Shown here: piece after piece, positions 25,445-33,900 of the stretch
Numbering within the stretch: position 1 is the first letter of the stretch
Layout of the letters: each line of letters opens with the position of its first letter
Made by a program: the position numbers and the translations under genes
Assembly (NCBI RefSeq): GCF_013378055.1
Contig: NZ_CP051130.1
Span: 1 to 64,000 of the forward strand
DNA from: Parasphingopyxis sp. CP4
GTDB taxonomy: Bacteria; Pseudomonadota; Alphaproteobacteria; Sphingomonadales; Sphingomonadaceae
Direction of reading: 5' to 3'
Length of the DNA stretch: 64,000 nucleotides
The notes under the pieces: model-generated
The model's input: only the letters and a program-made list of their open reading frames with translations
Told to the model about the DNA's origin: nothing
Database searches by the model: none

Positions 25445-26599
25445 TTACAGCGTCTTCTCGTAGACCGAATATTGGCGGTTGATCGTGCCTTCAATGGCGT
25501 CGGCGATGGCAACCATTCCCTGATTGTCATCGAGGATCCAGCCAACTTCTGCGCGTTTGGCGCCCATCGTCTCGACACCCCAGCTGCGGATCGTTTCGAT
25601 CATCATGAAGGCAAGCTGGCTCGCCAGCCGGCTATTCTGATGCTCTGGCAAGACACCCATCAAGGGAACGCGTCCGCCGCCCCAGTTTTTCCGCTTTAGC
25701 TTCCAAAGCAGCTTTGCCCAGCCAAAGGGGAGCAATGAGCCCTTCATATCGATCAGCGCCTCATTGACATCCGGCAGGCACAGCATGAACGCGGCCGGTT
25801 CGCCGTCATAATAGGCAATCAGATTAACCGGTGGATAGATGACGGCCTTCAGCTTGCCCTTGATATATTGGACTTCACGATCGGTGATCGGGACAAAGCC
25901 CCAATTCTTGCTCCAGGCCTGGTTGAGGATGGAGAGGATCAACGTGGCTTCTTCGTCGAATTTGCTCATATCAACCGGACGGATTTCGATCCGCTCATTG
26001 CGTTCGCCCGAGGCCACGATCCGGTTGATCAGGCGCGGAAACCCATCTTCGACCGGCACTTCATAGGTCAACAGTTTCTTGACCTCGTCATAGCCTGCAC
26101 GCTCGATCCAGCCTTCATAATCGGCCTTGTGATGGCCCATCATGATCATCGGTGCATGGTCATGGCCTTTGGTCAGCAGTCCCGGTTCGTCCCAGACTGA
26201 CAGGCTCATCGGCGCTATGACGCGCGTCATATTTTGATCACGCAGCCAATCCTCCGCGGCTGCGATCAACGCGTGCATTACCGATTCATCAGCCGCATCC
26301 ATCATGCCCCAGTTGCCGGTGCCCGGTCCCATGCCTTGTTCAGCAGGTTGCTCAAGCGCGAGATGGTCGAAATGCGCGGAGATGCGACCGACGGGCTCAT
26401 CGCCCCGCCAGGCAATCATCAACTGGACGGTGGCATGCTCGTAAAATGGGTTCTTGTCGTGATTGAGGAGTTCAAAGACGTCCGAACGCAGCGGCGGTAC
26501 CCAATGCGGCGTATCCGCATTCAGCCGATACGCGATATCGACAAATGTCTTGAGCTCCGCCTTGCCGGTGACCGGGCGGACGGTGATGTCTGTGCTCAT
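25445..26599 (-). CDS. GNAT-fold N-acyltransferase, bacterial ceramide synthase candidate
   Basis: A 384-residue protein of a family usually named only 'GNAT' or, wrongly, 'dATP pyrophosphohydrolase'. The conserved core 'PHWVPPLRSDV', 'NPFYEHATVQLMIAWRGDEPVGRISA' (in two pieces) and 'GLLTKGHDHAPMIMMGHH' is seen. In Caulobacter, the ceramide synthase bCerS, which acylates 3-ketosphinganine, is a GNAT-type N-acyltransferase encoded near spt. This gene lies about 9 kb from spt in the same neighbourhood and follows a fatty acid hydroxylase gene by 15 bases. The family assignment is firm. The bCerS function is inferred. Confidence 0.6.
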   Translation of the reverse strand: MSTDITVRPVTGKAELKTFVDIAYRLNADTPHWVPPLRSDVFELLNHDKNPFYEHATVQLMIAWRGDEPVGRISAHFDHLALEQPAEQGMGPGTGNWGMMDAADESVMHALIAAAEDWLRDQNMTRVIAPMSLSVWDEPGLLTKGHDHAPMIMMGHHKADYEGWIERAGYDEVKKLLTYEVPVEDGFPRLINRIVASGERNERIEIRPVDMSKFDEEATLILSILNQAWSKNWGFVPITDREVQYIKGKLKAVIYPPVNLIAYYDGEPAAFMLCLPDVNEALIDMKGSLLPFGWAKLLWKLKRKNWGGGRVPLMGVLPEHQNSRLASQLAFMMIETIRSWGVETMGAKRAEVGWILDDNQGMVAIADAIEGTINRQYSVYEKTL

Positions 26600-26614
26600 G
26601 ATGGCAGGGCGGTG

Positions 26615-27382
26615 CTAGCCTTGGGCGCGCTGGGTCGGATGCCCGGTTGCAACGCCGCCGGATAGCTCAGACACCCACGGGTAACGCTTCGCTTTTTCCG
26701 GCGTGTAGCCAAGGTTGAACACGGTTTCGCTCTTCACCTTGCGATCCGGGCGTTCGTAAAATGTACCGAATGCCTTGTCCCAAACAAAGCTGGTGATCCC
26801 GAAATTGCCGGTCTCATCATGGAAATGATGGGCCATGTGGCGCGCTTTCATCCGGGCAAGCCATTTGTTGCGCGGCTTATATTTCAGATGCTGGATGCAG
26901 TGGCAGAACTCGTAAAAGCATGTCGTCAGCAGGCCAGCTGCAAGTGCGATCGCCATACCGCCCATGCCGCCAATAGCCCAGCCAATCGGCGCGAGGAAGA
27001 CGACGATCGTCGGCAGCGTCGTGTACAGCGCACCGAACAGCACTTCGAGATGGTTCGGGTCCTGGTGGTGATCGTAATGGATCCGCTTCCAGACCGGCGA
27101 GAAGATCTTCGTCTTGTACATCCACTGGCCGTGCAGAACCCAGCGATGGAGAACATACCAGGCGAGCGGATAAAGGACGACGGCTGCGGCCGCGCTCAAC
27201 AGCGTCGGTGCCAGTGCAGCTGGCTGCCAAGCATAGAGTGCAAGGCATGCTACGGTCAGTGCCAGATAGGCGATAATCGCGTAATACTGGAAATAGGCGA
27301 CGACCAACTCTTTAAGCGTCATCTTGTCCAGATAGTGCGACCGGTTCCAAATTCCGGCGCGCGCGGGTGCTGCGGCTCTCAC
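26615..27382 (-). CDS. Fatty acid hydroxylase / sterol desaturase family protein
   Basis: A 255-residue membrane di-iron oxygenase. Four or more transmembrane segments carry the histidine boxes 'HRWVLHG', 'HYDHHQDPNH', 'EFCHCIQHL' and 'HMAHHFHDE', the FA2H/Scs7-like pattern. Sphingomonad ceramides carry 2-hydroxy fatty acids, so this enzyme is a candidate for the 2-hydroxylation step. The GTG start at 27382 follows 'gaaggaag' at good spacing. It sits 15 bases upstream of the acyltransferase, as one operon. The substrate is inferred; carotenoid or sterol-like lipids remain possible. Confidence 0.75.
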   Translation of the reverse strand: MRAAAPARAGIWNRSHYLDKMTLKELVVAYFQYYAIIAYLALTVACLALYAWQPAALAPTLLSAAAAVVLYPLAWYVLHRWVLHGQWMYKTKIFSPVWKRIHYDHHQDPNHLEVLFGALYTTLPTIVVFLAPIGWAIGGMGGMAIALAAGLLTTCFYEFCHCIQHLKYKPRNKWLARMKARHMAHHFHDETGNFGITSFVWDKAFGTFYERPDRKVKSETVFNLGYTPEKAKRYPWVSELSGGVATGHPTQRAQG

Positions 27383-27524
27383 GTCAAACTTCCTTCAAAA
27401 TACGAATCTGTCGGCCAAATGGGCGTCATTGATCTAAGATTTGGCATATGAATAGGCAATAAGGCAGCTTTGCGACGAAAAATGAGCCGATCTTGTGGCG
27501 TAAGCGGCGGAAGCGTGACGGAGA

Positions 27525-28988
27525 CTATATCAGCTTTGTACGGCGCGCGATCCCGCCCAATGCTGCGCGATCCTCGCTATCCAGCCCAACCCGCAATGTC
27601 ACCCAGCATAATGGTAGGAAGAACAATGTGAGAATGGCAGCGCGGATTGGCGCGGCCAGCGGCTCGAGCGCATATCCAACGCCTGACAGGATCAACAATC
27701 CCAGCGCGCCTAATGCAAGACCACGAAGAAAAGGCCCGTCAAAGGGTTGGAGGCGATCACTGATCTGGAGTTCAACCACAGCGGCCAGGGCGATTGCCAC
27801 TGCGCCAACGCTCACCGCAATCGCCATGCCTTCTGCACCGCGATCGGGTGCCAGATACCATGCCAGGACTGCCCAGACAGCAATCCCAATCAGGCTGTTA
27901 ATGAGCGGCAATATACGATGCCCGATCATCTCGACGATTGGCGTGGCTGGCCCGATAATGGCTTCGCCCATCCGGCCAATAGTGAGAATGATCAGTGCCA
28001 TAAGTGCGGCCTGCGCTCCCGGTCCGAACAGGCTCAATATGTCACTTGCCAAGAGGATCAGTAGCCCACCGAGCGGGAGGACCAAGGCCGCCGAAAGACG
28101 TGAAGAAAAGGCATAGAGTGGCGCAATCTCGGAGCGGTCAAACGCTGCTTGGGCAGAACTTAGCGGGGCCAGGACGTAGAGAAACGCCTGACGCACAATC
28201 AGCGGAACCGACGCGATCTTGCGCGCAATTCCAAACAGACCGGCGGCGGTCGCGCCCTGGGTACCTGGCAACATGAGGTTGAGCAGGATCGGCGGGAGAT
28301 CATTCAATATTCGCCGGGCAATTGCGGCGGGAGAAAGGGCGATGCCGGACACCAGTACCAGTTTCCGTAATCCTGCAGGAACTGGCGCAGTGATCATCAT
28401 TTTGAGATCATAGTAACGTCCCAAAAGGCGGACTGAGAGGATCGACACCAGCAGAAGCGAAAGGAGATGTGCGAGCAACAGGCCGTTGCTCGTCCAGCCG
28501 GCAAAGAAGAAGCTGACGGCAAAGACGAGCCGCGCGCATTGCTCCCAGAAGATCCGCAAGCGAATTTCCGGCCCGAATGCGCGCCGTGCCCGGGCAGCAG
28601 AGGTCGCGACTTCGACGAACGTCCAGAGCGGCAAGGCCCAGGCGAACAGGGCGATCATTTGCGGCAATGTCGCAGCATCTTCGGGTGATGCGGAGATTGC
28701 ACCGGCAATCTGCGGGGCGAAAAATGTGACCAGGCCTGCGATAAGCGCGGCCGGGATGACAGTTACCAATAGCGCAAATTTGACTGCGCCATGCGAAGCT
28801 TCCTCGTCGGCTACGGGAACGATCCGCTGCAGTGCCTGGGTCAGCGACAGATCGACAATCTTTTCAGCCATATTCACCGCCGACCAGAGGACGATGTAGA
28901 GTCCATAGGTCGCGATGCCGAAAAGCAGTGTATAAATGGGCTGTGCGATAACTTCGATCAGAGCGCCGAGCCGGGCCAGCGCGGCCAT
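27525..28988 (-). CDS. Polysaccharide/lipid flippase family membrane protein
   Basis: A 487-residue protein with about 12-14 hydrophobic helices, resembling the oligosaccharide flippase (MOP) superfamily that turns lipid-linked sugars across the inner membrane. Examples of the segments are 'LIEVIAQPIYTLLFGIATYGLYIVLW' (read in parts) and 'LPLGGLLILLASDILSLFGPGAQ'. The ATG at 28988 is the only standard start, but the frame stays open further upstream (see findings). It lies downstream of lptF-lptG on the same strand, which points to export of an outer-membrane glycolipid. Confidence 0.7.
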   Translation of the reverse strand: MAALARLGALIEVIAQPIYTLLFGIATYGLYIVLWSAVNMAEKIVDLSLTQALQRIVPVADEEASHGAVKFALLVTVIPAALIAGLVTFFAPQIAGAISASPEDAATLPQMIALFAWALPLWTFVEVATSAARARRAFGPEIRLRIFWEQCARLVFAVSFFFAGWTSNGLLLAHLLSLLLVSILSVRLLGRYYDLKMMITAPVPAGLRKLVLVSGIALSPAAIARRILNDLPPILLNLMLPGTQGATAAGLFGIARKIASVPLIVRQAFLYVLAPLSSAQAAFDRSEIAPLYAFSSRLSAALVLPLGGLLILLASDILSLFGPGAQAALMALIILTIGRMGEAIIGPATPIVEMIGHRILPLINSLIGIAVWAVLAWYLAPDRGAEGMAIAVSVGAVAIALAAVVELQISDRLQPFDGPFLRGLALGALGLLILSGVGYALEPLAAPIRAAILTLFFLPLCWVTLRVGLDSEDRAALGGIARRTKLI

Positions 28989-29055
28989 TCCCGCGCCTTG
29001 GGCAACGTCTCCGCGTCGAACCGGTGTGCTGTTGTCGTCGCTCTGCGTTATTGCC

Positions 29056-30150
29056 TCATTCCTCCGTTCGGATCAGCACCGCTTCGCCGATCAACAGGAA
29101 CAGGAAAAAGGGAGCCCATGCCGCCAGCAATGGCGGATATGCGCCGATATTGCCCATGGCGAGCGCGAAATTATCGGCCACGAAATAGGTGAACCCAAGA
29201 GCCATGCCGATGATCGCGCGGATGAAGAGCTGGCCGGATCGCGCCAGGCCAAATCCCGCAACAGCGCCAAGCAATGGCATCAGCAACGTCGAAAGTGGCC
29301 CGGATATTTTGTGCCACAAACCGGCTTCCAGCGATGTGGTGGATCGTCCTGCCGCTTGCAGGTCAGCAATCGCGCGGCGCAGTTCGAAGAAGTTCAGGGA
29401 TCGCGCCTCGACATTGGCCAGGGTAAATTGATCGGGCGTTACGCCGTTCGCAATGACAATGGATTCCGGGTTACTCTGTTCAACCGCCGAGACATCAAAT
29501 TGCTGCGGATTTTCGAGACGCCACCCGTCGCCAGTATAGGTGGCGCGGTCTGCGCTGACGAGAAATTCGATTACGCCGCCCGTGCGATCATAGACGGTGA
29601 CCCCTTCGAGCACGGCATCCTCGCCACGCCCTATGACAGATTGCGCGTTGATCAGGTCATTGCCGTCGCGCACCCAGACATTGGTCGAGCCTGTTGCTTG
29701 CTCGGGCATTGGGCCATAATCGACTGATTCCCAAGCGCTTAGCGTGCTATAGGCCGGAGCGACGATGCGTTCGTTGAAGGCAAACAGCCCGAGGCCGACG
29801 ATGAAGCTTGTCAGGATGAGCGGCGCGAGTATCTGGTGTGCAGATGCACCTGCGGCCTTCATCGAAACAATCTCGCTATTGGCGTTCATCGAGCTCAATG
29901 CGATCAGTGTTCCAAGCAACGCCGCGAAGGGCAGGAAGCGTTCGATCAGTTGGGGAACGCGCAGTGAGACATAGAACCAGAGTTCGGCCTCACCATTGCC
30001 TTCAGGTGCGAGGATCTTGCCAGACTCGCCGAGCAGATCGAGGGTCATCAGGATGACGACCAGTCCCCCAAGCACCGAGAAAGTGCGGGTGAGAAACATC
30101 TTCGCCATGTAGAGCGAGATTGTGCGCGACGGGAAAAACTGAAGCTGCAT
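29056..30150 (-). CDS. lptG: LPS export permease LptG
   Basis: A 364-residue permease of the LptBFG ABC transporter that pulls lipopolysaccharide-like lipids from the inner membrane. Six helices (three at each end) flank a periplasmic jellyroll domain, and the YjgP/YjgQ pattern 'RFLPFAALLGTLIALSSMNANSEIVSMKAAG' is seen in pieces around residues 62-95. It follows lptF by nine bases on the same strand. In sphingomonads, whose outer leaflet is rich in glycosphingolipid, the cargo may not be classical LPS. Confidence 0.9.
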   Translation of the reverse strand: MQLQFFPSRTISLYMAKMFLTRTFSVLGGLVVILMTLDLLGESGKILAPEGNGEAELWFYVSLRVPQLIERFLPFAALLGTLIALSSMNANSEIVSMKAAGASAHQILAPLILTSFIVGLGLFAFNERIVAPAYSTLSAWESVDYGPMPEQATGSTNVWVRDGNDLINAQSVIGRGEDAVLEGVTVYDRTGGVIEFLVSADRATYTGDGWRLENPQQFDVSAVEQSNPESIVIANGVTPDQFTLANVEARSLNFFELRRAIADLQAAGRSTTSLEAGLWHKISGPLSTLLMPLLGAVAGFGLARSGQLFIRAIIGMALGFTYFVADNFALAMGNIGAYPPLLAAWAPFFLFLLIGEAVLIRTEE

Positions 30151-30159
30151 GGTCGAGAG

Positions 30160-31365
30160 TTAGTTTCCGATCGGTCGTCTGCGGCGCAGGAAAATCCGGC
30201 GGACGAGCTGGGCCATTTTGGAGAAGCCTTTTTCGAGCGCCCCGATTGGCTGGCCGCCGGGGACATAGGCAATATGATAGTACATCCAGATAATGAGCGC
30301 CGCGAATAGCCCAAAGGGTATCCAGAGCGAAATGAACGGATCCACCCGGCCAAGTGCGGCTACGTCTTCGCCATATTGGCATATCTTGTGGAACGTTGTG
30401 ATCATCACCACCGACAGGAACACGCCGAGCGCCGATGTCGATCGCTTGGGCGGCACGGCAAGCGCCACCGCAAGCAGTGGCAACAGGAACATCATCGCGA
30501 TCTCGGCCACGCGAAAATGGAAATTGGCGCGGCTGGCGAGGCGCAGCTCTTCAGGCGCATTGCTATCGCCACTGACGCGGGAAAGCTCGAACAGCGTGAG
30601 TTCGCGATGTTCGCCACCACGCCCCCTGAATTGCTCGATCTGAGGCAGATCTATCGGCAGGTCATGGCTTTCGAAGCTCAAGACGCGCGGGCTTTCGAAA
30701 TCGTCCTGATTGTGAATGAGGCGGCCGTTGGTCAGCCGCAACAGGATCGTGTCCTGCTCATCGGTTGCCATGAATGTGCCTTGATCTGCGGACACCGATA
30801 ACGCGCGACCATCTGGCGAGGTCGTGCGCACGAAAATGCCGGACAAATCGCGCCCGTCATTGGTGCTTTCCTCGACCCGCAGCGTCATATTGCTGCCCAG
30901 AGTGTTGAACTCGCCGACGTTGATTGACGCGCCCAGCGCACCCGAACGCAGCTCAAACTGCAGGTTTTCGTAAGAATAACGGGCGATTGGCTGGAAGTAG
31001 CTGACGATCAGCAGGTTTAAGAGGACGAAACCGACGGTAAAGATATAGGGCACGAGCAAGAGCCGCCGATAGCCGATTCCCACCGCGCGAAACACGTCGA
31101 GTTCGGACGATAAAGCGAGCTTTCGGAAGGCAAACAGGATGCCGAGCATCAATCCGACCGGAATCGCCAGCGACAGATATTCGGGCACCAGATTGGCCAG
31201 CATCTGCCAAACGACATTGACCGGCCCGCCTTCACGTGCAACAAAATCGAATAATCTCAACATCTTGTCGAGTACCAGCAACATGGCCGCGATGATCAGC
31301 GTCGCCACCAGCGGGACGATGATCAGCCGGAACATATAACGGTCGGTGGCAGTGAAAATTTGCAA
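30160..31365 (-). CDS. lptF: LPS export permease LptF
   Basis: A 401-residue partner of LptG with the same topology. 'LSLAIPVGLMLGILFAFRKLALSSELDVFRAVG' is the conserved coupling region that meets LptB. It is the first gene of the lptF-lptG pair, and the flippase gene follows. The N-terminal helix 'IIVPLVATLIIAAMLLVLDKMLRLFDF' (in parts) is typical. Length is slightly above the usual 360-370 residues. Confidence 0.9.
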   Translation of the reverse strand: MQIFTATDRYMFRLIIVPLVATLIIAAMLLVLDKMLRLFDFVAREGGPVNVVWQMLANLVPEYLSLAIPVGLMLGILFAFRKLALSSELDVFRAVGIGYRRLLLVPYIFTVGFVLLNLLIVSYFQPIARYSYENLQFELRSGALGASINVGEFNTLGSNMTLRVEESTNDGRDLSGIFVRTTSPDGRALSVSADQGTFMATDEQDTILLRLTNGRLIHNQDDFESPRVLSFESHDLPIDLPQIEQFRGRGGEHRELTLFELSRVSGDSNAPEELRLASRANFHFRVAEIAMMFLLPLLAVALAVPPKRSTSALGVFLSVVMITTFHKICQYGEDVAALGRVDPFISLWIPFGLFAALIIWMYYHIAYVPGGQPIGALEKGFSKMAQLVRRIFLRRRRPIGN

Positions 31366-31498
31366 AGTTCAGACGCTCCGTGACCATAATTTGGCCGCAA
31401 GCATTGGAGATATCTGACCGAAATAGGGGATTAGTGTGAATTTTGCCATGCCTCTTATGGGCAAATCGGTGTGGCATCTATCATTGGAGTTCGAGTGA

Positions 31499-32011
31499 AT
31501 GCTGAAAGGCAAAATTATCCCTGTGGCCGCAGCCCTTACTGCGGTAACCCTGACGAGCGCGGCCCAGGCCGGTACGCGCGTCGCTAACGACATGTCCCGG
31601 TGCGAGGCCGGCGCCAGCGGAACCGCTGCGCTTGTGCGCGTTGTGGGCTTTCGTGACAATAATGGTCGCGTCCGTGTCCAATCCTATGGCAGCGGCGGCA
31701 GCTGGCTGGAACGCGGTGAATGGCTGCATCGGGTCGATATCCCGGTCCGCCCGCGCAACCGCAATATGACCGTGTGCCTGCCACTGCCGGGCCCCGGTAC
31801 CTATGGGATCGCAGTGCGCCATGATTCGAATGGCAACAACCGTTCGGACCGACGCGATGGCGGCGGCTTTTCCCGCAACCCGGATCTCTCCTTCCCGTTC
31901 AACCTGGAACCCGATTTCGACGAAGTCGTCATCCGGGCCGGCAGCGGTGTCACGCGCGTGACGGTGGTGCTCAACTATCTCCAGGGCATGTCCGTGGAGC
32001 CGATTGGCTAA
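31499..32011 (+). CDS. Secreted DUF2141 protein
   Basis: A 170-residue exported protein: signal peptide 'KIIPVAAALTAVTLTSAAQA', then a small beta-sandwich domain with 'GTYGIAVRHDSNGNNRSD' and a closing 'VTRVTVVLNY', the DUF2141 pattern. Two cysteines (near 37 and 98) could form a disulfide. Function is unknown. It is divergent from lptF and sits three bases before the lipid kinase gene, so it probably belongs to that operon. Confidence 0.8.
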   Translation: MLKGKIIPVAAALTAVTLTSAAQAGTRVANDMSRCEAGASGTAALVRVVGFRDNNGRVRVQSYGSGGSWLERGEWLHRVDIPVRPRNRNMTVCLPLPGPGTYGIAVRHDSNGNNRSDRRDGGGFSRNPDLSFPFNLEPDFDEVVIRAGSGVTRVTVVLNYLQGMSVEPIG

Positions 32012-32014
32012 CAG

Positions 32015-32989
32015 ATGGTCTGCGTCGCCCTTCTCTCCAATCCCCGATCTACGGGAAACGTCGCCATGTTGCCGCGCATCCGCAAATTCTGCGCGCAGCG
32101 GGCTGACATTTTCCATTATGAGGTCGAGGATGTGAGCCAGATTGGCGATGCGTTGCAGACGATCGCGCGTGTCAAACCCCAGATCCTGGTAATCAATGGC
32201 GGTGATGGCACCGTCCAGGCTGCGCTTACCGAGTTGCATCACGGCCAACAATTTCCGGATGGCGCGCCGCCGGTCGCTGTATTGCCGAACGGCAAGACGA
32301 ACCTGATCGCGCTGGATCTCGGCGCAGAGGGCGATCCGATCGCGGCGCTCGAACGGATCATGGAGATCGTGCGCACAGATCTTTCCGATCATATCGTGCG
32401 CCGTGAACTGATTGCGCTGTCCGGTGGCGATGCCAATGGTCGACCGGTACTCGGCATGTTCCTGGGCGGAGCGGGCCTTGCAGATTCGATCCTCTATTGC
32501 CGTCACAAAATCTATCCGCTTGGATTGCCCAATGGCTTTAGCCATCTGATCACGGCGATCGCGGTCGTCTTTTCGGCGCTGTTTAGGATCAAGGCGCGCT
32601 TCCTGCCGCCACAGGCCCGACCAATCAGCGTTTCGGTGGTCCATGAAGGGCAGATTCAAGGCAAGTTCGCGCTGTTGATGGTGACAACGCTCGAAAGGCT
32701 GTTGCTCAAGAGCCAGACAGATCTGGGCGCCACTGATGCCGGTCCGCTCAAACTCATGATGGTCGAACAGAAACCGCTGACATTGCTGCGCGCTTTCTGG
32801 GCCAGCCTGTTCGGTCGCCTGGGAACCAGCTCACTGGCGGGTGTCCATCTCAGCCATGGTAATGAAATTCGTATCGAAGGCGATCGCTCCAGCGTGATCC
32901 TTGATGGTGAATTGTTCGAGACCCATAACGAACGGCCGATCGTTCTTACCCATACAACGCCCGTACCGTTCCTCTCGCTCGCAGCGTGA
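32015..32989 (+). CDS. Diacylglycerol/ceramide kinase-like lipid kinase
   Basis: A 324-residue soluble lipid kinase of the DAGK catalytic superfamily. The nucleotide loop is 'ILVINGGDGTVQAAL' near residues 61-75, with 'VAVLPNGKTNLIA' after it. A member of this superfamily, CpgB of Caulobacter, is a ceramide kinase encoded beside spt. Here the gene is close to spt and translationally coupled (GTGA overlap) to a Tam41-like nucleotidyltransferase. Both diacylglycerol and ceramide are reasonable substrates; ceramide is favoured by context only. Confidence 0.75.
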   Translation: MVCVALLSNPRSTGNVAMLPRIRKFCAQRADIFHYEVEDVSQIGDALQTIARVKPQILVINGGDGTVQAALTELHHGQQFPDGAPPVAVLPNGKTNLIALDLGAEGDPIAALERIMEIVRTDLSDHIVRRELIALSGGDANGRPVLGMFLGGAGLADSILYCRHKIYPLGLPNGFSHLITAIAVVFSALFRIKARFLPPQARPISVSVVHEGQIQGKFALLMVTTLERLLLKSQTDLGATDAGPLKLMMVEQKPLTLLRAFWASLFGRLGTSSLAGVHLSHGNEIRIEGDRSSVILDGELFETHNERPIVLTHTTPVPFLSLAA

Positions 32990-33900
32990 CCACAGTTCAG
33001 GATCTGGTCCGCGCGGAGATTGCGGTCTCCGCCGATCCGCGTGTTGCGGCCTTTGCAGCGCATGTCGCGGGACTGTTTGGCGATTCCGCTCGGGCCGTAT
33101 TATTCTATGGGTCTTGTCTTCGGACGACAGAGCTCGATGGTCAGATGCTCGATTTCTATGTCATCGTCTCGGATTATCGCGAGGCCTATGATCGCCGTTG
33201 GCTGGCGGTTGCCAATCGCTGGATCCCGCCCAACGTCTTTCCCGTCCAGCACGAAGGCCTGCAGGCCAAATATGCGGTTCTGAGCGAGGCGGATTTTGAT
33301 CGGCTGGCATCCTCACAAACCCGAAACGTATCTGTATGGGCACGGTTCGCGCAGCCGTCTCGATTGGTTTGGAGTCGTGATGATGCAGCGACAGAGCGGG
33401 TGGTGATGGCCATCGCCAAAGCGGCGCCGGCTCTAATTGGTGCGGCAATCCCGATGACTGACGGATCGATTGATCCGCTCGATCTGTGGCGCGAAGCCTT
33501 TGCATTGACATATTCGGCCGAACTCCGTGCGGAACGGGGTGGGCGCGCGGCCTCGGTCGTCGATTTCGACCCCGAACGCTATCGCCAATTCACGGGGCCG
33601 GTTCTTGCTGACCTTGGTATCGATGTCGAAGGCGCCAATGCCATCGTTGCGCCCGGCCAGGGTGGTTCGCGTGCGGCGCGCTGGGGTTGGCGGCGCCGGC
33701 GGATCGAGGGCAAGCTGTTGACGATTATCCGCCTGGCCAAGGCAAGCGCCACCTATGCCGGCGGCGTCGATTATCTAGCCTGGAAGATCAATCGCCATGC
33801 AGGAACAGAGATTGATGTGCGTCCCTGGCAAAGGCGATGGCCGCTGCTCGGTGCGCTTGTCCTCCTGCCGCGCCTGTTGATGCGCGGTGCCGTCAGATAG
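32986..33900 (+). CDS. Tam41-like CDP-lipid synthase candidate (nucleotidyltransferase)
   Basis: A 304-residue protein that reads like mitochondrial Tam41 (Mmp37), a phosphatidate cytidylyltransferase unrelated to CdsA. 'VLFYGSCLR' followed by 'MLDFYVIVSD' corresponds to the GS...D nucleotidyltransferase motif. 'QAKYAVLSEADF' matches the Tam41 VKYGV strand, 'FALTYSAELRAE' its ALSYAGDIR helix, and 'ATYAGGVDYLAWKI' its C-terminal TAG...Y..K region. The GTG start overlaps the lipid kinase stop. The pair could make phosphatidate or ceramide-1-phosphate and then activate it with CTP. It overlaps the convergent kinase gene by eight bases. Confidence 0.65.
   Translation: MTTVQDLVRAEIAVSADPRVAAFAAHVAGLFGDSARAVLFYGSCLRTTELDGQMLDFYVIVSDYREAYDRRWLAVANRWIPPNVFPVQHEGLQAKYAVLSEADFDRLASSQTRNVSVWARFAQPSRLVWSRDDAATERVVMAIAKAAPALIGAAIPMTDGSIDPLDLWREAFALTYSAELRAERGGRAASVVDFDPERYRQFTGPVLADLGIDVEGANAIVAPGQGGSRAARWGWRRRRIEGKLLTIIRLAKASATYAGGVDYLAWKINRHAGTEIDVRPWQRRWPLLGALVLLPRLLMRGAVR

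Noticed and set aside
26819-27451. 210-codon plus-strand frame opposite the hydroxylase gene
   Set aside because: Shadow of the histidine-box gene; the opposite strand has a clear family.
31481-32659. 392-codon minus-strand frame opposite DUF2141 and the lipid kinase
   Set aside because: It is the shadow of two well-recognised plus-strand genes; its protein is rich in His/Arg/Asp without any motif, typical of antisense frames in GC-rich DNA.
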